Assembly (NCBI RefSeq): GCF_946477055.1
Contig: NZ_CAMKXG010000204.1
Location: 1-6,529 of the forward strand
DNA: 6,529 nt
Direction: 5' to 3'
From: Lonsdalea britannica
Lineage (GTDB): Bacteria > Pseudomonadota > Gammaproteobacteria > Enterobacterales > Enterobacteriaceae
This document shows, piece after piece, positions 1 to 5,352 of the stretch (the stretch's first letter is position 1; each line of letters begins with the position of its first letter). A model generated the notes under the pieces. The model made no database searches. It saw only the letters and a program-made list of their open reading frames with translations, and was not told where the DNA came from. The translations under genes were made by a program, and so were the position numbers.

Positions 1-445
1 GGATTAAGGTGTCCCGATTCATGCTCATGATGCTGCCTACGATAATGCAGCAGATATAGAGGTAGAGAATGTTGGTGGACTTATAAAATAGCGTGGTGGA
101 GTCAACGACGACCTTCGGCAGCAGCCCATAATACACCAGCGCCGAGGGGATAAAGGTAGCGCAAATGGCGGCGGCGCCCATTTTACCGATAATCGGCAAA
201 CGCTTGCCGAATTCCCCGCAGGCAAAACCGAAAAACGCCAGCGTCGCGACCATCACGACAATATCGCTGGGGAGCTTGCCATCCAGACAGTCGAGCGCGA
301 TTAATACACCGATAAGAAGAAATAGCGGCAGAGGAATAATACCGACTTTGTATGTATCCAGTACGTACCACCATTTTTCTTTCAGCGAACGCTTCACAGA
401 GGTCTTATCCTTTACAACGATATATGAATCATCTGTCGTACTCAT
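1..445 (-). CDS. 2-hydroxycarboxylate transporter family protein (citrate/malate type Na+ or H+ symporter), 3' end cut by the window edge
   Basis: An open frame of 148 codons runs from ATG at 445 leftwards to position 1 with no stop, so only about the first third of a family protein (usually about 430-450 residues) is present. Seen: a charged, cytoplasm-like N-terminal tail of about 34 residues, a hydrophobic segment at about 35-52 after a PLP turn, a second at about 61-77, then the family-typical GEFGKRLP at 77-84, GKMGAAAI at 87-94, ATFIPSALVYY at 96-106, and a hydrophobic helix at about 126-140 ending in SMNR. These blocks match the 2HCT family (CitS, CimH, MaeN) and look closer to the MaeN/CimH malate/citrate branch than to Klebsiella CitS, judged from memory. 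Members are inner-membrane symporters for citrate, malate or lactate. The start is supported by a Shine-Dalgarno-like AAGGGGG seven bases upstream. Divergence from a CitA/CitB-type two-component pair suggests that pair controls it. The exact substrate cannot be told. Confidence 0.9.
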   Translation of the reverse strand, partial: MSTTDDSYIVVKDKTSVKRSLKEKWWYVLDTYKVGIIPLPLFLLIGVLIALDCLDGKLPSDIVVMVATLAFFGFACGEFGKRLPIIGKMGAAAICATFIPSALVYYGLLPKVVVDSTTLFYKSTNILYLYICCIIVGSIMSMNRDTLI

Positions 446-452
446 GCCCTAT

Positions 453-459
453 CCCCCTT
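453..459 (-). promoter_or_regulatory. Ribosome binding site of the 2HCT transporter
   Basis: On the minus strand AAGGGGG lies seven bases upstream of the ATG at 445-443. It is purine-rich and well placed, and it decides the start of the truncated transporter gene. Confidence 0.6.
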
Positions 460-476
460 ATATTATTTTACCAGCC

Positions 477-482
477 ATATTA
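477..482 (-). promoter_or_regulatory. Candidate -10 element of the transporter promoter
   Basis: TAATAT on the minus strand would place transcription start near 470. The CRP-like site at 504-519 is then centred about 41 bases upstream, the class II CRP geometry, and the expected -35 position has no TTGACA-like hexamer, as is common for activator-dependent promoters. An alternative is TTGACC (491-486) with TAAAAT (470-465), but its 15-base spacing is short and it would give a leader of only about 13 bases. Confidence 0.35.
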
Positions 483-503
483 GGAGGTCAAAACCCATTA
501 TTG

Positions 504-519
504 TGTGATAACCTTCAAA
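504..519. promoter_or_regulatory. Candidate CRP (cAMP receptor protein) site
   Basis: TGTGA-N6-TCAAA matches the CRP core TGTGA-N6-TCACA at nine of ten bases. It sits 59-74 bases upstream of the transporter start codon, and its centre is about -41 relative to the start implied by the TAATAT element. Catabolite control of carboxylate uptake is common in enterobacteria. Binding is inferred; a single match in an AT-rich region is not proof. Confidence 0.45.
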
Positions 520-572
520 TTGAAAAATGAGTTTTAATGGCACTTATGGTTTTTAAAGTTTTAATTATTAAT

Positions 573-586
573 TTGATAAAAAACAA
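573..586. promoter_or_regulatory. Candidate FNR (anaerobic regulator) site
   Basis: TTGAT-N4-AACAA matches the FNR consensus TTGAT-N4-ATCAA at nine of ten bases. Anaerobic induction would suit a citrate or malate uptake module, since E. coli citrate fermentation and C4-dicarboxylate uptake genes are FNR-controlled. The site lies in very AT-rich DNA where chance matches are frequent, and it is far from both start codons (128 and 287 bases), so this is weak. Confidence 0.25.
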
Positions 587-676
587 GTGGTTACCAAGTT
601 AACATTATTAAACAATTTTCATGAATATGCCGTTAATTTTTATCCCGATATCGCTGGCGGAAATATCCCCTGATTA

Positions 677-685
677 TGTTATAAA
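677..685 (+). promoter_or_regulatory. Possible extended -10 element, distal, towards the kinase gene
   Basis: TGTTATAAA fits an extended -10 (TGnTATAAT) with one mismatch. No good -35 hexamer lies 17 bases upstream. Used for the kinase gene, it would give a leader of about 180 bases. Purely a sequence match. Confidence 0.2.
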
Positions 686-824
686 AAGGTAATTGAAATG
701 TTCATTATCGAATTACTTTGCCCATGAATGTCTACATATATGCCGGTGGATATTAATCCTGCCTACGACTTATCTGTCGGCGCTCACAAGAATGGGTACT
801 GCTCATCCCCTTGCACTTCTTTCA

Positions 825-833
825 TGCTAGATT
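825..833 (+). promoter_or_regulatory. Possible extended -10 element, proximal to the kinase gene
   Basis: TGCTAGATT fits TGnTATAAT with two mismatches in the hexamer and would start transcription near 840, about 33 bases before the kinase ATG. No -35 match is visible at the proper distance, so an activator or the extended -10 alone would be needed. Confidence 0.25.
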
Positions 834-872
834 GAACTTTAAGAAAAACAAACTTAGTGGTGTTAGCGCAAC

Positions 873-2516
873 ATGGCATTTAGGCTTTCCTTTCATCTCA
901 GACTCTTCATTTATCTGATGATTTTTTTCTCCCTGCTATTAGCGATGGGCAGCCTTTATTATTACCGCGCAACATCTCAACGCCTCTACAATGAGCTAGG
1001 CGGTCGGGCACAGGTGCAGGCGAAAGAGATCGCCGTGATCCCGTCACTGATCACCAGCGTGCAGCAACGCGATATCCCCGCCATCGACCTTTTAGGACAG
1101 AAATTAATACAGAACAGCGACGCCAGCTTTATCGTGATTGGCGACCGCAGCGGCGTGCATCTGTTTCACTCCTCGGATGCATCTCTGGTCGGCAGCCAGA
1201 TGGTCGGCGGCGACAACGCGGATGTGCTGGCCGGCAAGACGACGATCACCCTACGCCACGGCGGCACCGGTATTTCTCTGCGCAGCAAAGCGCCGATTAT
1301 GCACGGTAACGAGGTCATCGGCATCGTCTCCGTCGGCTACCTGAAAACGCATATCGACAGCCTGTCGCTGAGTAATGTCAGCCACGTCCTGCTGGCAATC
1401 GTGGCGATCTTCATCGCATTGTTCCTGTTTTCATGGTGGTTCTCACACAATCTCAAAAAGCAGATGTTCGGGCTGGAACCGCAGGAAATCAAACTGCTGG
1501 TGCGCCAACAGCAGGCGCTGCTCGAATCCATCGACGAGGGCGTCATCGCCATCGACAAACAATCACACATCGCCGCCATCAACCATTCGGCAAAAACGTT
1601 GCTGGAACTGAACGATCCCGCCGTGACGCTCCGTGGCAGGCCGATAGACGAAGTCATCAAATCCGTCCCCTTCTTTTCCAGCGATGAGATGTGGACCAGC
1701 GATACCCACGACGAAATTTGCCGTTTCAATCACGTCACCGTCATCGCCAGCCGCGTACGCATTATGTTGGAAGACGAGCTGCAGGGCTGGGTCATCAGCT
1801 TTCGCGATAAAAACGATCTCCACACGCTGAGCCTCCAGCTCAGCCAGGTCAAACGCTACGCCAGCAGCCTGCGGATATTGCGCCATGAGCAGCTGAACTG
1901 GACGGCGACACTGGCCGGGCTGCTGCATCTGGAGCGCTACGATGAAGCCATTCGCTACATTGAAGCGCAATCACAGGGCGCGCAGGCTACGCTGGACTTT
2001 ATCTCCGCGCGTTTCAGCGCCCCCGCCCTGTGCGGGCTGCTGCTGGGGAAATACGCCAGCGCGCGGGAGAAGGGTCTGCAAATGTTTTTCGATCCTCGCT
2101 GCCAGCTGCAGGTTATCCCGGGCGCACTCCGTGAGACGGAGTTAATGTCGATCATCGGCAATCTGCTGGATAACGCGATGGAAGCCACGTTGGCCAGCCC
2201 GCGGCCACACGAACCTATCGAAGTTTATATTCACGATAATGAGCGGGAGCTGGTGATTGAAATCGCCGACAAAGGCACCGGTATTTCCCCGGCGATCGCC
2301 GACCGCATTTTTGATATGGGCGTCACCAGCAAAACCTCCGGCGATCATGGGCTGGGGCTTCATCTGGTCGCCAATTATGTCAATCAGGCCCAAGGGGTGA
2401 TTGAGGTGTCCGCCAACCCGCCGCAAGGCACCATTTTTTCCGTATTTATTCCCCGGCACCTTACCGAGATTCACCAGACAGAGACCAACAGGAACACAGA
2501 GCATCATGTCAATTGA
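873..2516 (+). CDS. dpiB: CitA/DpiB-type sensor histidine kinase for citrate or related carboxylates
   Basis: Membrane kinase of 547 residues, about the length of E. coli DpiB (CitA). Domains in order: transmembrane helix about 11-31; periplasmic Cache-type sensor about 32-167 with IGDRSG, MVGGDNA and LRSKAP blocks; second helix about 169-190; cytoplasmic PAS about 210-310; dimerisation and phosphoacceptor segment with His338 in LRHEQLNW, the CitA/DpiB form of the H box; catalytic domain with N box NLLDNAMEA (430-438), G1 DKGTG (466-470), F box IFDMGVTSK (479-487) and G2 HGLGL (492-496). All catalytic motifs look intact. By family, ligand binding drives autophosphorylation at His338 and transfer to the regulator encoded next. 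The ATG is fixed by a TAG at 864-866 in the same frame, though its ribosome site is poor (AGTGG at 856-860, 12 bases away). The sensor has HLFH (96-99) where CitA and DcuS have an RxxH ligand motif. The symbol marks family membership; citA is equally apt. The ligand is unproven. Confidence 0.92.
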   Translation: MAFRLSFHLRLFIYLMIFFSLLLAMGSLYYYRATSQRLYNELGGRAQVQAKEIAVIPSLITSVQQRDIPAIDLLGQKLIQNSDASFIVIGDRSGVHLFHSSDASLVGSQMVGGDNADVLAGKTTITLRHGGTGISLRSKAPIMHGNEVIGIVSVGYLKTHIDSLSLSNVSHVLLAIVAIFIALFLFSWWFSHNLKKQMFGLEPQEIKLLVRQQQALLESIDEGVIAIDKQSHIAAINHSAKTLLELNDPAVTLRGRPIDEVIKSVPFFSSDEMWTSDTHDEICRFNHVTVIASRVRIMLEDELQGWVISFRDKNDLHTLSLQLSQVKRYASSLRILRHEQLNWTATLAGLLHLERYDEAIRYIEAQSQGAQATLDFISARFSAPALCGLLLGKYASAREKGLQMFFDPRCQLQVIPGALRETELMSIIGNLLDNAMEATLASPRPHEPIEVYIHDNERELVIEIADKGTGISPAIADRIFDMGVTSKTSGDHGLGLHLVANYVNQAQGVIEVSANPPQGTIFSVFIPRHLTEIHQTETNRNTEHHVN

Positions 2517-3231
2517 GAAACCCACGTCGTCGACGGACAAATCGGTCGAAAACTTCGAGATATTGATTGTCGAAGATGAAAAACGACTGGCCGACATTCA
2601 TGCCGAGTTTATTGAAAAGAATTTCAACCTACGCATCGTCGGTATCGCTTCTACGCTGCAGGAAGCGCGGCGACTGCTTCAGCAGCATCGCCCTCGATTA
2701 ATGCTGCTGGACAACTATCTGCCGGATGGCGAAGGCATTTCGTTGATCGAGAGCGAACTCATGAAGGGAATGAACTGTTCGGTCATTTTCATCACGGCCG
2801 CGAGCGATATGGATACCTGCGCGCAGGCAATCCGCTGCGGCGCGTTCGACTACATCATCAAACCCGTGTCCTACCCCCGGCTGCGCTCATCACTAGAGCG
2901 CTTCATCCAGTTCGTTAAGGCGCAATACACCTACAAATTCGTCGACCAGCAGAACGTGGACGTGCTGTATCAGCTGCAGTCGAGCGCCGCGCCGACGGGT
3001 TCAACGGTAAAGGGCATTGAGGAAAACACTCTGAATCTGATCCAGCAGATCTTTCATGACGCTCCGGACACGCTGTTTTCAGTCGACGAAGTGGTCGCCC
3101 GCACGGGACTGAGCAAAACGACCGCCCGCCGTTATCTGGAGCACAGTCTGGAGAATCATTTTCTCGAAGTGCAGATGCTATACGGGAAAATCGGCCATCC
3201 TCGCCGCCTGTACCGAAAAAATAGCGGCTGA
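2506..3231 (+). CDS. dpiA: CitB/DpiA-type response regulator, receiver plus HTH
   Basis: 241-residue DNA-binding regulator, partner of the preceding kinase. The receiver spans about 17-135: acidic pocket E23-D24-E25, phosphoacceptor D69 in MLLDNYLPDG, T97 in FITAASDM and K119 in YIIKPVSY, all the expected residues. The LLDNYLPDG and TAASDM blocks are typical of CitB/DpiA. The C-terminal domain carries a helix-turn-helix at about 190-213 (SVDEVVARTGLSKTTARRYL) and the YGKIGHPRRLY tail of this family. The ATG overlaps the end of the kinase gene by 11 bases, indicating one transcript and probable translational coupling. An earlier in-frame ATG at 2401 would add 35 residues unrelated to the family, so 2506 is preferred; it still leaves a polar N-terminal extension of about 16 residues, longer than in E. 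coli DpiA. The likely target, inferred from layout, is the divergent transporter promoter. Confidence 0.92.
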   Translation: MSIEKPTSSTDKSVENFEILIVEDEKRLADIHAEFIEKNFNLRIVGIASTLQEARRLLQQHRPRLMLLDNYLPDGEGISLIESELMKGMNCSVIFITAASDMDTCAQAIRCGAFDYIIKPVSYPRLRSSLERFIQFVKAQYTYKFVDQQNVDVLYQLQSSAAPTGSTVKGIEENTLNLIQQIFHDAPDTLFSVDEVVARTGLSKTTARRYLEHSLENHFLEVQMLYGKIGHPRRLYRKNSG

Positions 3232-3241
3232 AACGGCTTCG

Positions 3242-4066
3242 TCAGTTGAGCGGGATCGTCATCGGGTCCGGATGCAAATACTCAAACCCCAGTTCACGGC
3301 AGATAAGCTGCCCATCGACCAGGCGCGCCGTCGCCGGGTCGCCCGCCAAAAATCGGGGTGGATCCAGGTGCAGACGCTGCGCCTGCGCAGTATAAAAAAT
3401 CTCTCGGGAAGGATGCAGCGGCGCGCACAGGTTGTAGAGGTGCCCGCCGTGCGGCAGCTGTAACAGCAGGAAAATAGCCGCCACCACATCCTCCTGATGA
3501 ACCAGATTGACGCCGTGGCTGCCATTCGGCACGTCGAGGCGTCCGGCCAGAAAACGCCCCGGATGACGCTCAGCGCCCACTAGACCAGCAAGCCGAACGA
3601 TATCCACTTCGGTATTCGGCAGCGCATGCAGCCACTGCTCCAGCTCAACAATGCTCTGCGCTGTCGCGGTTTCGGGCTGTAGCGCGCTGCTCTCCTTCAC
3701 GGTGCCCTGCGTCCTTCCGTACACCGATGTCGTGCTGGTAAACACAATGCGGCGAACCCCATAGGCCAACGCGCTGTTGACAATCGCCTGCACCGCATCC
3801 AGATAGTGCGCGCCCTCTTGGGAGACCCTGCTTGGCGGCAGCGTGACAATCAGCGCATCCGTTTTCAGCAGCGCTTCCAAAGCACGAGCGTCGCACTCCG
3901 GCTGCGGCGTCAAACGCAGGCGGTAACACTCAATCCCAACGTTGCGCGCCGCTTCTACGCCGTCGTCTGTCGTTTTGCTTCCGGCTACCTGATACCCTCG
4001 GCCCATCAACGCCAATGCCAGCGGCATACCCAGCCAGCCTAACCCGATAATCGACACTTTTTTCAT
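3242..4066 (-). CDS. yeeZ: YeeZ, atypical SDR / NAD(P)-binding epimerase-like protein
   Basis: Soluble 274-residue protein, the same length as E. coli YeeZ and similar along its length as I recall that sequence. The Rossmann nucleotide-binding motif GLGWLG is at 8-13 of the chosen start, followed by the YeeZ-typical GSKTTDDGVEAAR and later blocks FTSTTSVYG, VDIVRLAGLVG, HPGRF and GVNLVHQEDV. The Tyr of SVYG is not followed by Lys four residues on, so the classic SDR YxxxK dyad is missing, as in atypical SDRs; the reaction is unknown. The frame extends 13 codons upstream to an ATG at 4105, but the ATG at 4066 has AGGAG six bases upstream and gives the family N-terminus MKKVSIIGLG, so 4066 is used. 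In E. coli yeeZ also lies just upstream of, and divergent from, the his operon. Only 10 bp separate its stop from the convergent regulator gene. No clear promoter was recognised. Confidence 0.92.
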   Translation of the reverse strand: MKKVSIIGLGWLGMPLALALMGRGYQVAGSKTTDDGVEAARNVGIECYRLRLTPQPECDARALEALLKTDALIVTLPPSRVSQEGAHYLDAVQAIVNSALAYGVRRIVFTSTTSVYGRTQGTVKESSALQPETATAQSIVELEQWLHALPNTEVDIVRLAGLVGAERHPGRFLAGRLDVPNGSHGVNLVHQEDVVAAIFLLLQLPHGGHLYNLCAPLHPSREIFYTAQAQRLHLDPPRFLAGDPATARLVDGQLICRELGFEYLHPDPMTIPLN

Positions 4067-4072
4067 TTTTCG

Positions 4073-4077
4073 CTCCT
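4073..4077 (-). promoter_or_regulatory. Ribosome binding site fixing the yeeZ start
   Basis: AGGAG on the minus strand, six bases before the ATG at 4066-4064. It argues against the upstream in-frame ATG at 4105. Confidence 0.7.
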
Positions 4078-4162
4078 GCCGTAACCGGCTTGGTTTCTCA
4101 CCCACTATTCACGCTCAATTAACCATAGCAACATCAAATGCCCGCAGAGAGGTAAAAAACGG

Positions 4163-4192
4163 TTGCATAACTGACACGACTTGGTTTAGGTT
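4163..4192 (+). promoter_or_regulatory. his operon promoter
   Basis: TTGCAT (4163-4168) and TAGGTT (4187-4192) are separated by 18 bases. TTTAGGTTAA over the -10 is what I recall for the E. coli and Salmonella his promoter. Transcription would begin near 4199-4200, about 40 bases before the leader peptide ATG. The enterobacterial his promoter is ppGpp-stimulated; that is family knowledge and cannot be read here. Confidence 0.65.
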
Positions 4193-4237
4193 AAGTCCCA
4201 GACGGAAATAAATTCATCGACATTAGTGGAAAATATT

Positions 4238-4285
4238 ATGTTAAGCACTCTGTTCAACCACCATCATCACCATCATCCTGACTAG
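4238..4285 (+). CDS. hisL: his operon leader peptide
   Basis: A 15-codon frame encodes MLSTLFN, six consecutive histidines, then PD and a TAG stop. It lies 162 bases upstream of hisG and directly before the attenuator hairpins. Ribosome stalling at the histidine codons (CAC CAT CAT CAC CAT CAT) when charged tRNA-His is scarce lets the antiterminator form, so hisG and later genes are transcribed. The E. coli peptide has seven histidines and a different N-terminus (MTRVQFK), while the His-Pro-Asp end and the bases after the stop are conserved. The ribosome site is weak (GGA at 4228-4230). Confidence 0.95.
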   Translation: MLSTLFNHHHHHHPD

Positions 4286-4303
4286 TCTTTCAGGCGATTG
4301 GTG

Positions 4304-4362
4304 CTGGAAGACATCTAGATCTTCCAGTGGCGCAGAATGCTAAAGAGAGCCCTCGGAAGATC
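4304..4362 (+). promoter_or_regulatory. his attenuator: pause hairpin and alternative antiterminator
   Basis: CTGGAAGA (4304-4311) pairs with TCTTCCAG (4320-4327), an 8-bp hairpin matching the C:D arm of the his attenuator. GATCTTCC (4318-4325) can instead pair perfectly with GGAAGATC (4355-4362), which would take up the left arm of the terminator (the D:E antiterminator). A GATTGGTG element at 4295-4302 can pair, with one bulged base, to CACCATC inside the histidine codons, resembling the A:B arm. Confidence 0.85.
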
Positions 4363-4381
4363 ATCTTCCGAGGGTTTTTTT
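4350..4381 (+). terminator. his operon attenuator (intrinsic terminator)
   Basis: An 11-bp perfect stem, CCCTCGGAAGA (4350-4360) against TCTTCCGAGGG (4364-4374), with a 3-base loop and seven T residues at 4375-4381. It is a strong intrinsic terminator placed between leader peptide and hisG, and it is mutually exclusive with the antiterminator pairing. Confidence 0.95.
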
Positions 4382-4447
4382 ATGGCCCCCCGTTTTTAAA
4401 AGAAGCCTGCATCAACAGGCGCATCAGACAGGAAAATTGAGGTTTAT

Positions 4448-5347
4448 ATGCTGGATAAAACACGTTTACGCATTGCGATGCAGAAATCAGGCCGTTTGAG
4501 CGACGAATCTCGCGAGTTACTGGCCCGCTGCGGGATTAAAATCAATCTACAGCAGCAACGTCTCATCGCTTTCGCTGAGAATATGCCCATCGATATCCTG
4601 CGCGTTCGCGATGACGATATCCCGGGGCTGGTCATGGACGGCGTCGTCGATCTGGGCATCATCGGCGAAAACGTGCTGGAGGAAGAATTACTCGACCGTC
4701 GCGCTCAGGGCGAAGACCCGCGTTACTTTACGCTGCGCCGTTTGGATTTCGGCGGCTGCCGCCTGTCGCTGGCGATGCCGCTGGATGAGGAATATACCGG
4801 TCCTCAATGCCTGCAAAACAAACGCATCGCCACGTCCTACCCTCACCTCCTGAAGCAGTACCTCGATAAGCAAAACATCAATTTCAAATCCTGCCTGCTG
4901 AACGGCTCCGTTGAAGTCGCCCCTCGCGCGGGTCTGGCCGATGCCATCTGCGATCTGGTGTCCACCGGTGCGACGCTGGAAGCCAATGGACTGCGCGAAG
5001 TTGAAGTCATCTACCGTTCTAAAGCCTGCCTGATCCAGCGCGATGGCGAAATGCCGGCGGAGAAACAGCAGCTGATCGACAAACTGCTGACGCGTATGCA
5101 GGGTGTGATTCAGGCCCGTGAATCCAAATACATCATGCTGCACGCGCCGAGCGAACGTCTGGACGAAATCATCTCGCTGCTGCCGGGCGCCGAACGTCCT
5201 ACTATTCTGCCGCTGGCCGGAGAGAAAAGCCGCGTCGCCATGCACATGGTGAGCAGCGAAACCCTGTTCTGGGAAACGATGGAAAAACTGAAAGCGCTGG
5301 GCGCCAGCTCTATTCTGGTGCTGCCGATTGAGAAGATGATGGAGTAA
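4448..5347 (+). CDS. hisG: ATP phosphoribosyltransferase, long form
   Basis: 299 residues, identical in length to E. coli HisG and very similar throughout. It catalyses the first committed step of histidine synthesis, ATP plus PRPP to N1-(5-phosphoribosyl)-ATP, in the cytoplasm, and is feedback-inhibited by histidine. Seen: N-terminal [14 protein letters not shown] (5-18), the central [16 protein letters not shown] block (61-76), the PRPP-binding loop [15 protein letters not shown] (168-182), and a C-terminal regulatory region from about 225 to 299 with [20 protein letters not shown]. The presence of this region marks the hexameric long form, which does not need HisZ. The start has GAGG five bases upstream. 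It lies 66 bases after the attenuator T-run, and hisD follows after five bases. Confidence 0.98.
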   Translation: MLDKTRLRIAMQKSGRLSDESRELLARCGIKINLQQQRLIAFAENMPIDILRVRDDDIPGLVMDGVVDLGIIGENVLEEELLDRRAQGEDPRYFTLRRLDFGGCRLSLAMPLDEEYTGPQCLQNKRIATSYPHLLKQYLDKQNINFKSCLLNGSVEVAPRAGLADAICDLVSTGATLEANGLREVEVIYRSKACLIQRDGEMPAEKQQLIDKLLTRMQGVIQARESKYIMLHAPSERLDEIISLLPGAERPTILPLAGEKSRVAMHMVSSETLFWETMEKLKALGASSILVLPIEKMME

Positions 5348-5352
5348 TCACC

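Larger units (their letters stand above)
446..872. promoter_or_regulatory. Divergent regulatory spacer between the transporter and the sensor kinase
   Basis: This 427-bp stretch has no convincing gene. It separates two divergent genes and must hold both promoters. Positions 551-620 contain only 12 G or C in 70 bases, far below the flanking genes. Known of the family: DpiA, the E. coli homologue of the regulator encoded here, binds AT-rich DNA, so the AT-rich core is a reasonable place for regulator binding. A GTTTTAAT octamer occurs at 531-538 and 558-565, with a variant GTTTTTAA at 549-556. Candidate CRP and FNR sites and -10 elements are listed separately. That regulation happens here is inferred from layout. 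Confidence 0.65.

Noticed and set aside
165..530. Plus-strand open frame across the transporter start and the spacer
   Set aside because: It opposes a clearly conserved 2HCT coding region, its tail is translated from the AT-rich spacer, and it resembles no known protein.
621..692. A 23-codon open frame in the spacer (MNMPLIFIPIS...)
   Set aside because: There is no ribosome binding site before its ATG, and it lies in AT-rich regulatory DNA where short frames arise by chance.
784..788. TCACA as half of a second CRP site near the kinase gene
   Set aside because: The partner half at the required spacing reads TCTGT, only three of five matches to TGTGA, so the site is not convincing.
2401..2505. 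Upstream start giving the regulator 35 more residues
   Set aside because: The added residues are translated from the end of the kinase gene in another frame, are Pro/Arg-rich, and have no counterpart in CitB/DpiA proteins as I recall them.
2142..2597. Antisense open frame across the kinase-regulator junction
   Set aside because: Both genes beneath it are intact and conserved in the other direction, and the antisense translation shows no recognisable motif.
4259..4276. Run of six His codons resembling an engineered affinity tag
   Set aside because: It sits in a leader peptide with attenuator hairpins directly before hisG, so it is the natural hisL control region.
4405..4420. Small hairpin GCCTG/CAGGC between the attenuator and hisG
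   Set aside because: A 5-bp stem with a 6-base loop and no T-run is too weak to call a terminator or a regulatory element.
4688..5245. Antisense open frame opposite hisG
   Set aside because: It is a shadow of hisG with low-complexity Gln/Arg/Phe-rich translation, no family motif and no reason to be expressed.
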